A stretch of DNA of 64,000 nucleotides from assembly GCA_029964075.1 (NCBI GenBank), contig CM057142.1, positions 883,770 to 947,769 on the forward strand, read 5' to 3'. Position numbers and translations under genes: made by a program. Under the pieces are notes generated by a model that had not been told where the DNA came from, made no database searches, and worked only from the letters and a program-made list of their open reading frames with translations. Origin of the DNA: Patiria pectinifera (taxonomy: Eukaryota > Echinodermata > Asteroidea > Valvatida > Asterinidae). Of the stretch, positions 25,647 to 38,900 are shown one piece after another. Position 1 is the stretch's first letter, and every line of letters begins with the position of its first letter.

Positions 25647-26120
25647 AAGACCCCACTTTCGCCTGTCTGCGATTGGTGGATTGTTAACCACGCGCAGATC
25701 GCCAGCTCGGCAGCCATTGGCCGTTGGGAGGTTGGGGGCGGAGCATGCGGCGCGACAGGGTCAATCTGTGCATTGTGATTGGGTAGACATTGCCATTCCC
25801 TTGAGACCAGGCTGGCTGCATTGGCACGGAAAGACTCACGGGAAACTGTTGGCGTTGCACTCCCCCTCTCTCCCTACGTACACACGCTCCCTCAGTTCAC
25901 AGTTTGGATCTAATAAAACACGCCACGGCACAACGCTCCGGTTCAGTAACTGACGCAGTGTACCCCGGGCCCAGTTTGGTACAAGAGTTTCCCCATGCCA
26001 AAACGATACTGCAGGTGGCCAGCTAGAAGTCAAAGTCGAGGCCTGTAATTGAGTCAACACCTTTTCCGGGGCACCTAACCATCGATTGGCACGCAGCAAA
26101 CAGCGGAATTGGCTAATTGT

Positions 26121-26127
26121 TATAAAA
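26121..26127 (+). promoter_or_regulatory. TATA box of thrombospondin gene
   Basis: TATAAAA lies 10 bases after an inverted CCAAT core. Initiation is expected about 25-32 bases downstream, near 26146-26155, where CCAGACA gives a passable initiator. Confidence 0.6.
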
Positions 26128-26145
26128 AGATCGGGGCGCTGGCCC

Positions 26146-26450
26146 AGACAGGCAAATCTTCTAGTGTCCTATCAGCGAGGAGCAAACGGCGCTCTTGTCT
26201 CAGCGTATAAGAACCGCACGAGTCAAGTCCAAGGATTCACTCTCGACTGAAGGATCATTTACTCTTTTCTCTTTTCCTTCTCGCGGAACTTCTTCGAAGG
26301 AATACCCACTCGGAGCAGCCTTGACAGAATCCAAGGGATTTTTCACTTGTGTTTCGATCATTGTGGGATAATACTCGGTTTAACCGGTCTGCCTTAGATA
26401 ATTTCCGTGGAATATAGTCGAACCTATTGAAGGAGCCCTTGGCTCCAGAG
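26146..26450 (+). other. thrombospondin exon 1 (5' untranslated), inferred start
   Basis: The left end is inferred from the TATA box. The right end is a consensus donor, CCAGAG|GTAAGT. The roughly 305 bases contain no ATG, as expected for an efficient leader. A 371-base intron follows, ending at TTTTTTCTCACAG (26821). The left coordinate may be off by some tens of bases. Confidence 0.6.
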
Positions 26451-26821
26451 GTAAGTTTTTACTTTTCCTTCTTCTGTTATTAGGATCGATTCAGATATCG
26501 GTTGAATTATTGTAATGCATGTGAAGCTGTTTGACTTTTACCAGTCCATGAATCTGTGTGCAAATTTGGACATCTACAAACTTCATTGTAGTCTGAAATT
26601 CGTCGTCTCCCCAAGACTTTCATTTTGTGATTTGACGCGAAACATCGACTTTCACGGAGTCTCACGTCTGGCAGTGAAGAATTTTCAAAAGAACAGAAAA
26701 GGTGGCGCTGCGTGTCTCCTGTGCTACTCAGCGTGTGTGCATGGTGTAACCAGGGAAATGCTGTTTCAGAATCCATGTTAATGGAGTGTTTCTTTTGTAT
26801 TTCCATTTTTTTTTCTCACAG

Positions 26822-26951
26822 AATTGACACAAGAGATATTTTGTACACAGCGTGTTGCTGATGCCAACGCGCGGCACCATGGCCAGGTTATCGTACTACA
26901 TTTTTGCCTTCGGCTTTTTGTGCTCCGCACTCCACTGCCAGTTAACAAAGG
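26822..26951 (+). CDS. thrombospondin exon 2: start codon and signal peptide
   Basis: The acceptor is TTTTTTCTCACAG and the donor G|GTAAGT (phase 1). An in-frame TGA at 26825-26827 lies upstream of the first ATG (26861), so the N-terminus is here. The second ATG (26879) has A at -3 and G at +4 and is the likelier start. The peptide [20 protein letters not shown] is a clear hydrophobic signal peptide, with cleavage probably before QLTK. Confidence 0.93.
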
Positions 26952-29900
26952 GTAAGTAAACTATAAAAACAAATGTCATTGTGTGAAATTGTGCCAATAG
27001 AAAAAAAATCGAACAAGTAAATGTGACACATTTTGATAGTTGCTGCGACCATGCTGCGACGTTACATGACCTACATTGTGAGGATGTCGATCCACAAATT
27101 GAAATTGCAACTTGCGTGAAAATAACCCAAATACGTTTTACCCGTGGTTAGGCCAAGTTTCCGATTTTACGATGGTAGTAATAATGCCTTGCCAAAAAAT
27201 AGAATTCCTCCCTTTATTGATTGGCCATGCTTTGTTTATTAGTAATTTGATGACAACTTTTTCGTCACAACCGCATTGTAACTTTTTCTTAGCCATGGTT
27301 GTTGTTTGTCCTCGTGGATCTTGGGAATTCTTTTTGCGTGCAAGACTGCAATTTCTTCGTTTCCTCCCATTCTAAGTAAAAGTGTCCCCTGAGGGAAAAA
27401 GAAGTGCGGCAAAACTAACCGTTGGGTCAAACTGCGTAATCAAGATAATTATTGTTATCAATGAATGGGTCAAGGTTCCTAAGAGGACTCCGTCATCAAA
27501 ACATAGTTCTCTGCTGAAGGCCACTTTTTACACAATCTTGCCCGGACTATTATTCCTTCATTCAGCCAGCTGTCATTAAAGGGTGTTAGTGCAGGAAAGG
27601 ACTGACGTGTCGCCAAAACTTAAATTCCAGTCTTCTTTGGTTTTTTTAAAGCTTTAAAAACTATTGATTGTACACTGTGGGAGAAGGGAACCAACTTTTT
27701 AAGAATTTTAGTCCCTACAATGTACCACCGAAATGAGAACCCGCTAATTTGCAAACCGTAGCCTACTTGTTTTCCATGTTTGACCGACAATACCTCCCTA
27801 AGTTACGGGAAGATCTTCGCACACGTTGAACAATCTTAATCGAAATTAATTTTAGATGAAATCAACATTATCGTTCAGTGTTTCTTTCTGGTAATGAAAC
27901 CAAGGCTTTGCGAAGTGCTCCTGCAGGTAATAGTAAGCTATTAAGAAACCCAAAAGAAAGGAGAAAGTGAAGAAATGTGCAGTTTTAGATGGGGAAGGAA
28001 AACATCAAAAAGGATACTCTAGATAGGGACTGTAAACCCGTTCCGCCTGCGTGGTCTGTGTGCCTGGGCGGCATTCGAACCGGGTCGCACAGGTGGAAGG
28101 CACGCAAGACCAGGCACCACCGTGCCGTGCAGATGTCTGGATGAATTTTTGTTTTAATACAGTTAATTATATATTTTTGCAGCTATCTTCGCGCAACAGC
28201 TGCGTAACCTCTCGCCAAAAGTAATATTCTTGAGTGACATGCAAGGTCACAAATGAGTAATTCGACGGACTGTTTCAGTCAATCTACCTTGTCGTATTTT
28301 CACTTCATGTGTAGTAAAAACCAATCGTTAAAAATGGAGATCGTTTGAGTTGTGTGAGGGTTTCTTTCCTACCTTGACAGTTTTAGTAAGTCCAACATCA
28401 ACCATTTTGTTTGAATTTTACTGCAGAGCACTTTAAGCTAAAACAAGTGTGTCAGTGGCCAATCGGTGTTAAGATAAACAGCATGTAAAAAATCTTCTAT
28501 TTCCAGAAGACAAAAACTAACAACTGTACCGTGTTATGTATCAAGTGCATTGCAGTGCAAAGGTGACAGTAGGGGAACGAGTTCTCGTGTCAGAAATGGC
28601 GGTTTGCACACAATTTTTTGTATAAAATGTTTTAAATATTTTTTTTTTAATTTCTTATATGTGGCTTGACGCAATAAGCAGAATCGTTTCCCCAAAATCT
28701 ATAAAGTGCACCCAATTCATCGTTTTTCACCTTTGCCCGAATGTCTTCCAAATATTCTTCCAATATTGAACGGTAGTTTCTGCTCCAGGAGCTACACCTG
28801 GTGTGCCAGGCAGATATTAAACAATATACTTTGTTTAACCCTTAACACAGCTGTGGTTGGAATTCGCCAAATTACATACCAAATTTCAATAAAATCCGTC
28901 CTTAGACGGCCAAGGTCTTGGTGGGCGGAATCCGTCGAGACTGAAAAATAAAATGCGGCTCTCAACGGTTAACGGACTTTTTATTTTTATTTTCCCGCCT
29001 TAAATGTTGGGAAACAATCGTCTCATTTAATCTGTTGCTCATAGCATATCTACCTGCATTATGAATGCGACTCAAAATTGAGCCTGCCTTTTTTGTTTAC
29101 TGCGTCTCTCCCCATAAACGCGTTAAAATGTTTATAAACTGTTGAAAAAAAACCCCAAACGTTTATAATGTGTCAAAAACATCTACGGCCCAAATATGGA
29201 ACAATCTTCCTGCCCACATACCCGCTATCAGGAATCTGGCCAGCTTTAGTGGTGAATCGCTATCTGGGCGACAAGCCATCAGCAGTCTCTATTAGTCAAT
29301 TATGTTTCTTGCTGTTAAGCCCAGATAGGTCCTATGCCTTGTGAAAAAAATTAAACACTAGGTTTTAAAATGAAATGTTATTAATATATTTAAAAACTTT
29401 TTCCCCGGGCCACCACATCACAGAAGTAGCCTATACGAACATACGAATTTCAACTACTGTTCACAGAACAATAACATGCTATTTTCAATGTCCTGGGAGT
29501 CTGAATGTGACAGAGGAGAACTGCATTATATTTTCTTGGTTGAAAGGGACTTAACGAACGATGCAGGGTGACAGCGAAAGTTTTCAAATTCAATACACTG
29601 GGTGACTGTGGTCGCGATATTTTCGTTCATGCTATCACTTGTCAGCGTGAGTTCAGTAGAAACAGTGGTTCAGATAGCGTGGCAACTTCACCGAATCACA
29701 TCTTTGAGTCTTTTCCCGCCGCAACTCAAAGAGTCGTTAGTTGTCATTCATTTATCAACGGTACAATGATGATTTGTCTTTGTGTTTCACAGCATACGAT
29801 GAAGTAGACGTGATGCTAGCATCTGGCATCTCAGCCAGAACGCCAGGGGTAAGAGAGACGAAAACACCAGAGGGTGGGCGAGCCTTCAAGGTGAGGCCCA

Positions 29901-32900
29901 AGGACCGGGATCTAGGCACCGACCAAGGCAGCCTGGAGCACCTGATCAGATCCATGAAAGCAGACGAGGGATTCATCCTCATCACAGTCGCCTACCAGGA
30001 CCCTAAAAACCGCGGCACGCTGGTCTCCGTCGATCGCACCGACGGCCGGGTCCGGGGCTTCGGCTTCCACATAGACCGGCGGAACGACGAGGCTGTGGTG
30101 CAGTTTGCCGAGTTCGGCGCGGGCGAGCCCCAGGAGAGCCAGGTAGTCTTCTCCCCGTTGAACATCGGTAAAGACGACACAGAACTGCACACGTTCGTGT
30201 TGGACGTGCGTGGCAACCTGGTGACCCTCTACATGGACTGCCAACTGATTGGATTAAAGATCTTACCCTCGTCATTTTACATGAACATGGAGCCTGATAA
30301 CATGAAGCTCCGACTTGGAAAGGGACTTCCCGACAGAAATAACGTGCTGGATTTTAAGGTGAGTAGTCCTATACGTCCCTGTTGATTTCACGATTGTAAA
30401 AACATTTCAAGGTCGTTCGCGAAGTGACATGTGCGTTGTATGTTTATAGTGGTCCAACGGTGAGTACGCCCTCTGTTGACTGATTTCTGGCGGCCGAATG
30501 TAACTGATTTAACGCAAGTGATAAGAACACGTGGTCGTTCACTGTGGAAAGGGCTGTGCGTAAAAAAATGTAGAATAAAAGTTTCATTTAAAAAGACACT
30601 CAATCTTTCCTAACGAATTCACCTCCCTCTCTAAACTATGCAAAGTAAAATTAAATGGAGTTAGTGCTGGATGTGATCCCTTGTCACACTTGATAGCGTT
30701 TACTTGTCACTGTACTCTGTAATAAATTGTAGGAAATCAACGTCAACTAGATGGTTCGGCATAAGAGTGTGTAGACCCATATCGTAATGGCTCAACCAGT
30801 CCCATGATCCAACTAAGGAATGAAAATATGTCTGTTAAATCCAATTTTCTGGTTTGGCAGCCTTGTATTTGTGTGCCTGTAAAGGTTCAAATTCGCTGTA
30901 ATTTCATCGCCAGCGAACCGTCGGGACCCGTGGCGTCATTTAATTTCAATGAAAGGCTGTGTGATATCCCCAGCGGAGGAGATATTTCCAATTTGTTGTT
31001 CATGAAGGATGAGACATCCATCAACCGATCTGGTCTAGCAAAGAGGATATGGTCCAGGGTTTTTTTTTATGTCCAACTTTGTATCGGAAGTTGACGGATA
31101 GGTCAATAAAAGAAAGAAAAAAGTGAATGATTGCCATACCTTTTGGGTTCGTTATCCATGCGATGAGTGATCCGGAACGCGTTTGGCAGGCTGGTTTGAA
31201 CCCCAGCCTCAGAGACCGATCAGCCCTCTGTACATGGAGTGGGAGGGCTGGTCTGTCTGGTGTATGTCATTTCTCGGGAGCCATATTCAGGAAATTAGGA
31301 TCATTGCATGTTGGACTTTCATGTTGTTTATGGCCTTTGAATTCCGAAGGGATGATTGGGCCATGATTTATTTAATGTTCGTTGTGGCATGCTAGAATTT
31401 TTGGAACATTTTATTTCCACGGTCTGTTGTGAAACGCTGTGCAATGTGCTTCAACCGTTCAACGACGTATTCTATAAACACTGTACTCTCAGTGTATACA
31501 ATGAAGGGCACAACACAATATTAAATTTCCGTCACCCGACGCAAATTACATCTCACGATTATTGTTTCAGTAGTATTTTGCATTTAACGAGAATTGCTGT
31601 GTACTTTGTTGTTATTTTACTGGTCACTTTCTTCGCATTTCGCTTTCGCATACTGGACCAAAATGATGTTGTATAGTTGTTTGAAATGGAGTATGCGGAG
31701 AATGAAGCCAACCGAGGCGAGATTGAACTGCTAGTCAATAAATATGTCTCCAACTCCAATAAAATGACGTCCTTTGAGTGGGAAAGTCTGATCTTGTACT
31801 GTCTTCGGGAATTTCAATTGGACTTTTCATTTTTCTTAAGGTCTTTCTATGCTGCCAAGGTTACTTCTGTTCTGGAACATAAACAATTATGTCTAGTTAA
31901 CCCTCCCATATGCTGAGATTCTAAATTAAAACACCCATAATGTGCTGAAAACTGTACACACGCACTAATGTATTGTTCAAAGATGAACGGGATTAAACGG
32001 AGCCCATTGCAACCAAAATGACGGAAACAAAACTTATCGGAACCACAAATAACAAAGACATTTAATTTTTGCGCAGTGTCAACGCAAACTTTGTCTTATT
32101 GCTGAGGTCAGAGGTAACGTGGTGTCACCTCTAACTTCTTGTTGCTGAGCTCACCGTATTAAAGTAGAGTCTACAACGAGCCAATATTATGGCCCAGGAG
32201 GCCGGCGTTTATCTCTGGTTTCCTTGGTATGACACGAATTCGAACATTTCTTTTCCTCCTGGACATCGCAGATTACTCCACATCTAATGCCGGTACCAAT
32301 TTACACTCCTGGGTGGAGAGAGGCAAGTGGTGTGAAGCGGCTGGCTATAGAGACACAACATATGGCCAGCAACTGGATTCGAACCCCTGACCCTCTGATT
32401 CCGAGTCACGAAGCCCAACCTCTAAATCATAACTCGAACTTATATGTTCTTCTTATTTACAGGGAACCCTCGCGGTAGCCAAGTTTGCATTTCAGACCAG
32501 CACCACGGATGTTCTGATCAGCCAGGGCTGTGAGATCGAGCCGGTCTTCTCTTCATCTCAGATCAGCTTCGGGAGCAGCTTCCCTCTGCCGATCGGTGAA
32601 TCGGAACCAAGCCACATAAGCAGTGATGGTAAGACCGAAAATAGGTACTTGAGATGGATCACAAGTCATCACGAGTCCATCAAAAGTCATTCAAGCACAA
32701 GCCAACCCACAAGTTATTCTCATGAACTGTGACACAGAAATGTCTTTGATATTGTTCATCCCCTGTTACTCGTGACCGGACTTGTGAATTGACTTGCCTT
32801 AGTTATAGTTATTCTCGACCGGACATGTGTTGTGCTTGTGATGCATCCAGAGAACCTCAACTATACAGCACTGTATACATTCATGGCAGGCGACGATACA

Positions 32901-35900
32901 TTTGAGACTCTAGAGAGAAAACAGGATTGAAGTTATGTCCCTCATATGTCAAATCACAAGTCAGTTGGCTCCACGACTCAGCAAATTTTGTTTGGTGTCT
33001 ACTTGATTTGTTCGGAAGTAAATCGGTCACAAAGTTTCCAAAGATTTACATGCAGTCGTGGCACTAGAGTCAACCAACTTATTTTTACGCGTATCTGACA
33101 ATGATAATGAGAAGTAATAGTTGTCACCTCTGAATCGTGTTAGGGATTAATTCCTTCCGTGTGATAAAATGAGATTTTATTCTCGTCAAATAAGGGTGGG
33201 TTTGAGGACGAGCTAACTATGGTGCCATATACGATGATTTGCGTCCAGAAAAAAAAGTATCTGATCTTCACCAAATTAAATTTTCTTGACGTTGCGGTTT
33301 GGTGCATTCCGACCCACACACTGTGAAGGCATTCGCGAAATATGCCGCGTTGTTTTACAGTTTCAATGCTGGGCCACAGAGGTTCGCCTAATTCGATACT
33401 GGTTGTATAAGTGGACAACTGCTGCGGCCAAATGCGGTGCGCGGCCAGACATGCAGCTTTTGGTAGGGGGTTGGGTTATTGTTAAACTTTCATCCGATCT
33501 CACCGTGTGTTAAGCACTTGTTCCTCGGGTGACATCTGTAAATAGTGTGGGAATTGCAACACCCGATTATATACCAATCAAAGTGCAGCTAGGGTTGAAA
33601 ATTCTGGAGACCTGGAGCAGCCGTGCCTCGACGAATCAAACCATTTTTGCGGCACTTGTTTTCCCTCACATCTGCTTTGAAGTTCGGTCAAGTTATAGAC
33701 TTTTGAAAGTGGGGTTAGTGTGCATTTTATTTCTGTTGCGAAGTAACTGAATACCAGCTTTGCCGTATTAAGATAAATATGATTAAGATAAAATGTGATT
33801 AATGGAGTTGCACTGCAGGAATACCAGGTTTTATAGGAGTTGAAGGAAGTAGTTAAGTACATGTAGGCGTCAGCCGCGACTCGAAGGTTAATAGTGATCT
33901 TTGACTCTTTTCGAGGGTTAATGATGAGTTTAGTCCTAGCCTACATTAAACCTCGACCTCGTCACATGAATGTAAACATGACGCCGGGGATCACATTCTT
34001 CACTGCTTGGTAACATTAGAATGTACTCTCGTCCGGGGGTCATCCTGCGCTAATCTCAATTTCCATGGATTCGTGCGTGTCGGGTCGGGGTAAAGTCACA
34101 GAACAATGGACAGGGGAAAACTGTAACGAAATACGCATGGCCTTTCCTGACACCTCGTGAAAACATGAAATTGGTTCGAGCCAGCTGCTGTCTGTTTACA
34201 TGTTCTTTCTATTTTTACATTTGATCCATTTTTTTGCCGTAGGCTGTAATGATTTCGCATTGTGAAGTGATGCAAATCACCAGGTGTAGACAAGTGTCCC
34301 CTGACCCGAGCACATTATTCACGAGATTTGTCATCATTATTTTTTTTATTTTTTTTTACATCGTTCAACTTATTTGGTTCCCACGGACGGAAACGATTGC
34401 CAATAAATGTTAAGCATGGGTTGTTATCTTATTGAAGATTGGTTTACCATGAGGGTTTTTCCGAAATCTCGGTTTCGTTTCATGCTTCGGCTGCATCAGA
34501 TTTCTAAGGCCTCTCATTTGGGAGACTCCGTCTCACTTTAGGCCCATATTGTGCTTTAGGAATATCAGCTCCAATAACATGAGGCCAAAGTTTAGAGTAC
34601 TTCAAATTGGTCTGGACTTTAAAGGCACCTTTACGATTTGAGTCAAGTGATGAAGCTGAAACTGGAAACGAAGCCTGGGTTTCGAAAAGCTGGGTTTGCG
34701 CAGTGCAGATGCTGACAAACCTTAAAAGGGACATTTGGTTCACGTGATAACCAGAGGTACATCGACGTTTCGGTCAGTATAGGCCTATGCTCTGACCGTC
34801 TTCAGATTAATGTATTTTTTTCTAAGTATACGTAGGCCCTAATTGAATGTGAAAACAGTAGTTGTCTTATTTTTTTGGTGTATCTTATCAAACTTATCCG
34901 ATTTTTGTGGGAGCCGTTTGACTGTGATCTGTATTATATCAGTTCTCCAATGCCGATGGTCTTTGACTTTTGGTGTTTTTTTTAAATATTTTTAGCAGCC
35001 ATGCCTGGCGGAGAAGGCAATGTCGAGCAGAGCACACCCAACAACAACAACCACGGCGACAGCGGGAGTTTCGGCAACAGCGGCCTCAGCGACAGCATGA
35101 GCTTCGGCGGCGCGATCCCCGTGCCTCCCGGTGGAAGCTTCAGTAATCTCAACCCGGGGGTGCCAAGCAGCACCGGCGGTACCAGCGGGAACGTCATGCC
35201 CCAGCCGGTGCCCGGCACCCCGCCCCACCTACCTACCAACATGGGCTACATGCATCCGAACGCGGCGCCTACGGATGACACCATGCAGGGCCAGTGCGCC
35301 TACACCTGCGAACAGATCAGTAATCTCAACAATCAGGTGCAGGTGCTGTCCGACGGCTATGACGACATGTGGAATAAACTGGAGCACTTCGTGAGTTGAT
35401 CACTTGGGATACTTTCAATGTTATGCCTACTAAATCAGGGAGATGTTCATTTGATCAAACTTGAACATTCCCGATTATTGATCATAGTTTTATTGAGATT
35501 AGAAGCTTTCCGTGGCGGACTTGATTACAAAATGGACATTTTAGAAAGACACCATGTGTTGATCATTCTCTTTGGTTGAAAAGTTTTGACGCTGAAATAA
35601 CTGAATGTAAGAGTGTTTTTATGACTTTTCGGACAGCTAACTACAAGTGCGCCCGGTATCAGTGGAATGCATGAGTTGCTCTCAGAAACAAAACTTCTTT
35701 AAGACATGAATATTCAATTAATATCATCCACAAACCCATTCTAACTTCAAAGAGGAATCTTGTAACTTTTTCCCCGACCATTCAGGAGAACCAGAGGCCG
35801 CCTGAGTGGCCGTCACAGCAAGGATGCTGGTACATGAAGACACTCTACGACGATGGAGACGTCTTCAAAGTAGACAAGTGCAAGTCCTGCGAGTGTCGGG

Positions 35901-38900
35901 TGGAAGGAGGGGTACGTTAACTGTAAAAAGATCCTACTAACATCTAAACGTCAAACATTTGTTTTGCTTCCCGCCAAAACTTGTTAAACTCGGTTTGATA
36001 TAAAGTGGCTCATGACTTCCATGTTACACATAATAGCTCAACCAGGTGGCTATAGGATAGACATGATTGTTTGTGTAAAAAGAGGTTGGCATTGCGGTTC
36101 TACCCATATCCGTGGACAATTTACCTCACTTTATGTTGGTTAATAGATTTCTCCATTTAGTGGAATGGCCGAAAGCTGAGTACAAATAACTGGGTAAAAA
36201 TAGGCTGCTTTCTTTAACTTTCTAATATGGAAGTCTAAATTATGCACTGAATTGTTTAATGTTTTCTGTCCAACGTCATAGCTGCCAACAGTGGAATGCT
36301 CTCTCATCAAATGTCAGCCAGGGAAATGCGCAAACCCCATCATCATGGAAGGAGACTGTTGCCCGACATGTCCGAGTAAGTTACAATTTCGTTTCAGAGT
36401 AGGGGCATGTTCACATATCATCGCGTCGGAGTATGAGCATAAACTGACACACTACAATGAAGATTTAGTAATGGCTCCATATTCTCAAATCGTATCGGTA
36501 CGTAACCAATAGCGGGTTGAGCTAGGAGGGTTTCTTTAAACGTAAAACCCGTGATTTTTTGCTTGTGACAAATTTTGTTATTTTGGACATCTTGCTGTTT
36601 CACTTACCTTAAAGATTCAACCGATTCTGGATAGACATTTTGCATACAGCATCTCGGAGATTTTGTGATTATTAAAACAGGTCTATACCCAATGCTTATC
36701 ACTATGGAACAACAACAATGTACCTCAAAAATGGCTGTAATGCAAAGTGTGTATCTGTTCGGAAAAAAAGTAAGCTGAGGTTTGACGTTAATTTAAAGCA
36801 ATTCTTCCCGTTGTTCTTACCTTCTTATATACTAGACGACAACCTAGGCTGGAGCGATTGGGCGGAATGGACCTCGTGCTCAGTGACTTGCGGCAACGGT
36901 ATCCAACAGCGCGGACGGTCGTGCGATCGGACGCAGTTTGAGTGCAATGGGAACGATGTTGAAACACGGGTCTGCTACCTCGATCCGTGCATAGGTAAAT
37001 TCCATCTGTTCCTTTTGTTTTAGCATTAATTACACAACTGCTTATAGTCTAATACATTGTTTTAAACGTGACTTCGGGTGTATTTTCTTTCCAAATCCGC
37101 TTCTATTTTCTTTATTATAAGGTTGATCAAAAAAGGTATCATCGAGAAATATTTTATGATTATAATTTGAACATGACTTTCCTTATTTAGTGTTTTGATT
37201 GACGATTTGCCAAACATTTTATTCGACTGTACTGTTAACAGAGATTGTGGACGGAGGCTGGAGTAATTTCACCCCATGGTCCTGCGGCGTGACGTGCGGT
37301 AACGGTACGGAGAGCAGGATGCGATCCTGCAACTCGCCAAGACCCAAGAACGGTGGCAAGCGGTGCGATGGAGAATTAGACGGGGCAGGCAGGGAGGAAC
37401 GACCGTGCAGCAGAGACCCGTGTCCTGGTAAGATTCCTCCGACGAAAATCACGATCGTGAACTGCAAAAAAGGGCAGTGAATAAGTGCACGAGAATTTAT
37501 TTTTTGACAAAAAAATATCATTCTGTAGTATTATTAAATTAAAATTACCTGAGTAGTTTATTTGGGGGGAAAATATCGATTTATGAAACGAATTGTCCCA
37601 AAAGTGTAGGCGTTTGATATTTTGACCAACGTTTTGCAGGGAGTTGAGAAACATTCATCCATTTTTAGAGATGTATTCAACTGCTTTTCAGTTTTGATAG
37701 CTGTCATCAATGTGTGGAAACGTCGATCAAATTTGTCCTTTCAGTGAAATTATTTGTATTTGTTTGTCTTTGTTTGATATGTCGCATGGAATCATTGCAA
37801 AAATCGTTCTCTCACAAATCTCAGAGCCTCAATTTTTCCTATTCGTCTTCCATCGGTTTAACATTGCTCATTCGCAGCACAAGACCCAACCTTGCAAGTA
37901 AACTGGGGAAAAAAACACCCATAGCTTGGAAAAGATGCCGACTGGCGCACACCCATCAACTTTGAATTTTGCTGAACTAACAATGTATTTTTTTCACTAG
38001 TTATGTTTGTTCTGCTCAGTGAGTTTACTACTGCTTTACCGTTTTATAAAATGTCTTGCATTGCTTCTTTTGTCCTGTTTGCCAGTGGATGGACAGTGGG
38101 GCCAGTTTTCAGAATTCACCCCGTGTACCAAGACGTGCGACGGAGGGTGGCAGGAACGGTACCGATTCTGCGACAGCCCGCCCCCTGCCCACGGTGGGAG
38201 GGACTGCATGGGCTCGGACACCCACCGGCGCATGTGCAACGAATGGCCCTGTCCCATTGGTAAGCCACTCCATTCTGCTCATGAATATGCATTGAGTAAT
38301 TTGCATGTTGACGATGCAAGGGTTGTTATAGTAGAAATAAACTGCCATTTTTCTCGCGGTCATAGATTTTTTTTCCAACACAGAAGATACGAGTTAGTTA
38401 CAGCAGTTTTATTCTAACTTACATTTTGGGATGAAATTACCTTGTTCTAATTGTTTTGGCTTCTTATTTTTTTTCTTTAGCTAATTTTTGTCATGTTTTT
38501 CTGTTATGATTCACTAGATGCTTGCCTGTCCAGCCCATGCTTCGATGGTGTTGAGTGTGTCAGTTTCACCGATGGTCGCTATGAGTGCAAAGACTGCCCA
38601 GTTGGCTATACCGGGAATGGTATCTTATGCCAAGACATCAACGAGGTACAATAAATGAAAATAACTTCAGAAAGAAATTTTACCTTTTTTTTCTTGCAAA
38701 AGGTCATGAGACAAAATGAGTAGGCCCCTACTAGAATTGATGTGACAGAGTTACAGTAGCTTATGAAAGCATCTCTTTACTTTCACAGAAGTTTCAATCG
38801 GTTTCGATTTGTTTCCAATCAGCGTTCCGGACTCAAGAACCATTTAGTTACAGGGAAATAAGTCTGGGAACTAGATAAGACAATAAGAGAGGTTCCCGGA

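Larger units (their letters stand above)
25600..26150 (+). promoter_or_regulatory. thrombospondin promoter region
   Basis: This stretch is GC-richer than its surroundings and sits directly upstream of the first exon. It holds a CArG box (25637-25646), an AP-1 site TGAGTCA (26050-26056), five inverted CCAAT cores ATTGG (25672, 25716, 25778, 26085, 26108) and a TATA box (26121-26127). Vertebrate THBS1 is a serum-response gene controlled through SRF and NF-Y sites; finding the same site types here is suggestive, but function is inferred. Confidence 0.65.
26952..29792 (+). other. thrombospondin intron 2 (2.8 kb)
   Basis: GT-AG intron between the signal-peptide exon and the N-terminal domain exon. 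It contains a tRNA-like segment (28060-28125) and a decayed reverse-transcriptase-type fragment (29182-29295). As a long early intron it could hold enhancers, but no motif cluster stands out. Confidence 0.7.

Noticed and set aside
34753-34797. Hammerhead ribozyme motif (CTGAAGA...GAAAC on the minus strand)
   Set aside because: The conserved words are present, but there is no room for stem III between GAAAC and GTC, and an extra base precedes stem II; it does not fit the fold.
35001-35399. ATG at 35001 as an independent gene start
   Set aside because: It is an internal Met of thrombospondin exon 5; the reading frame and splice phases join cleanly to exons 4 and 6.
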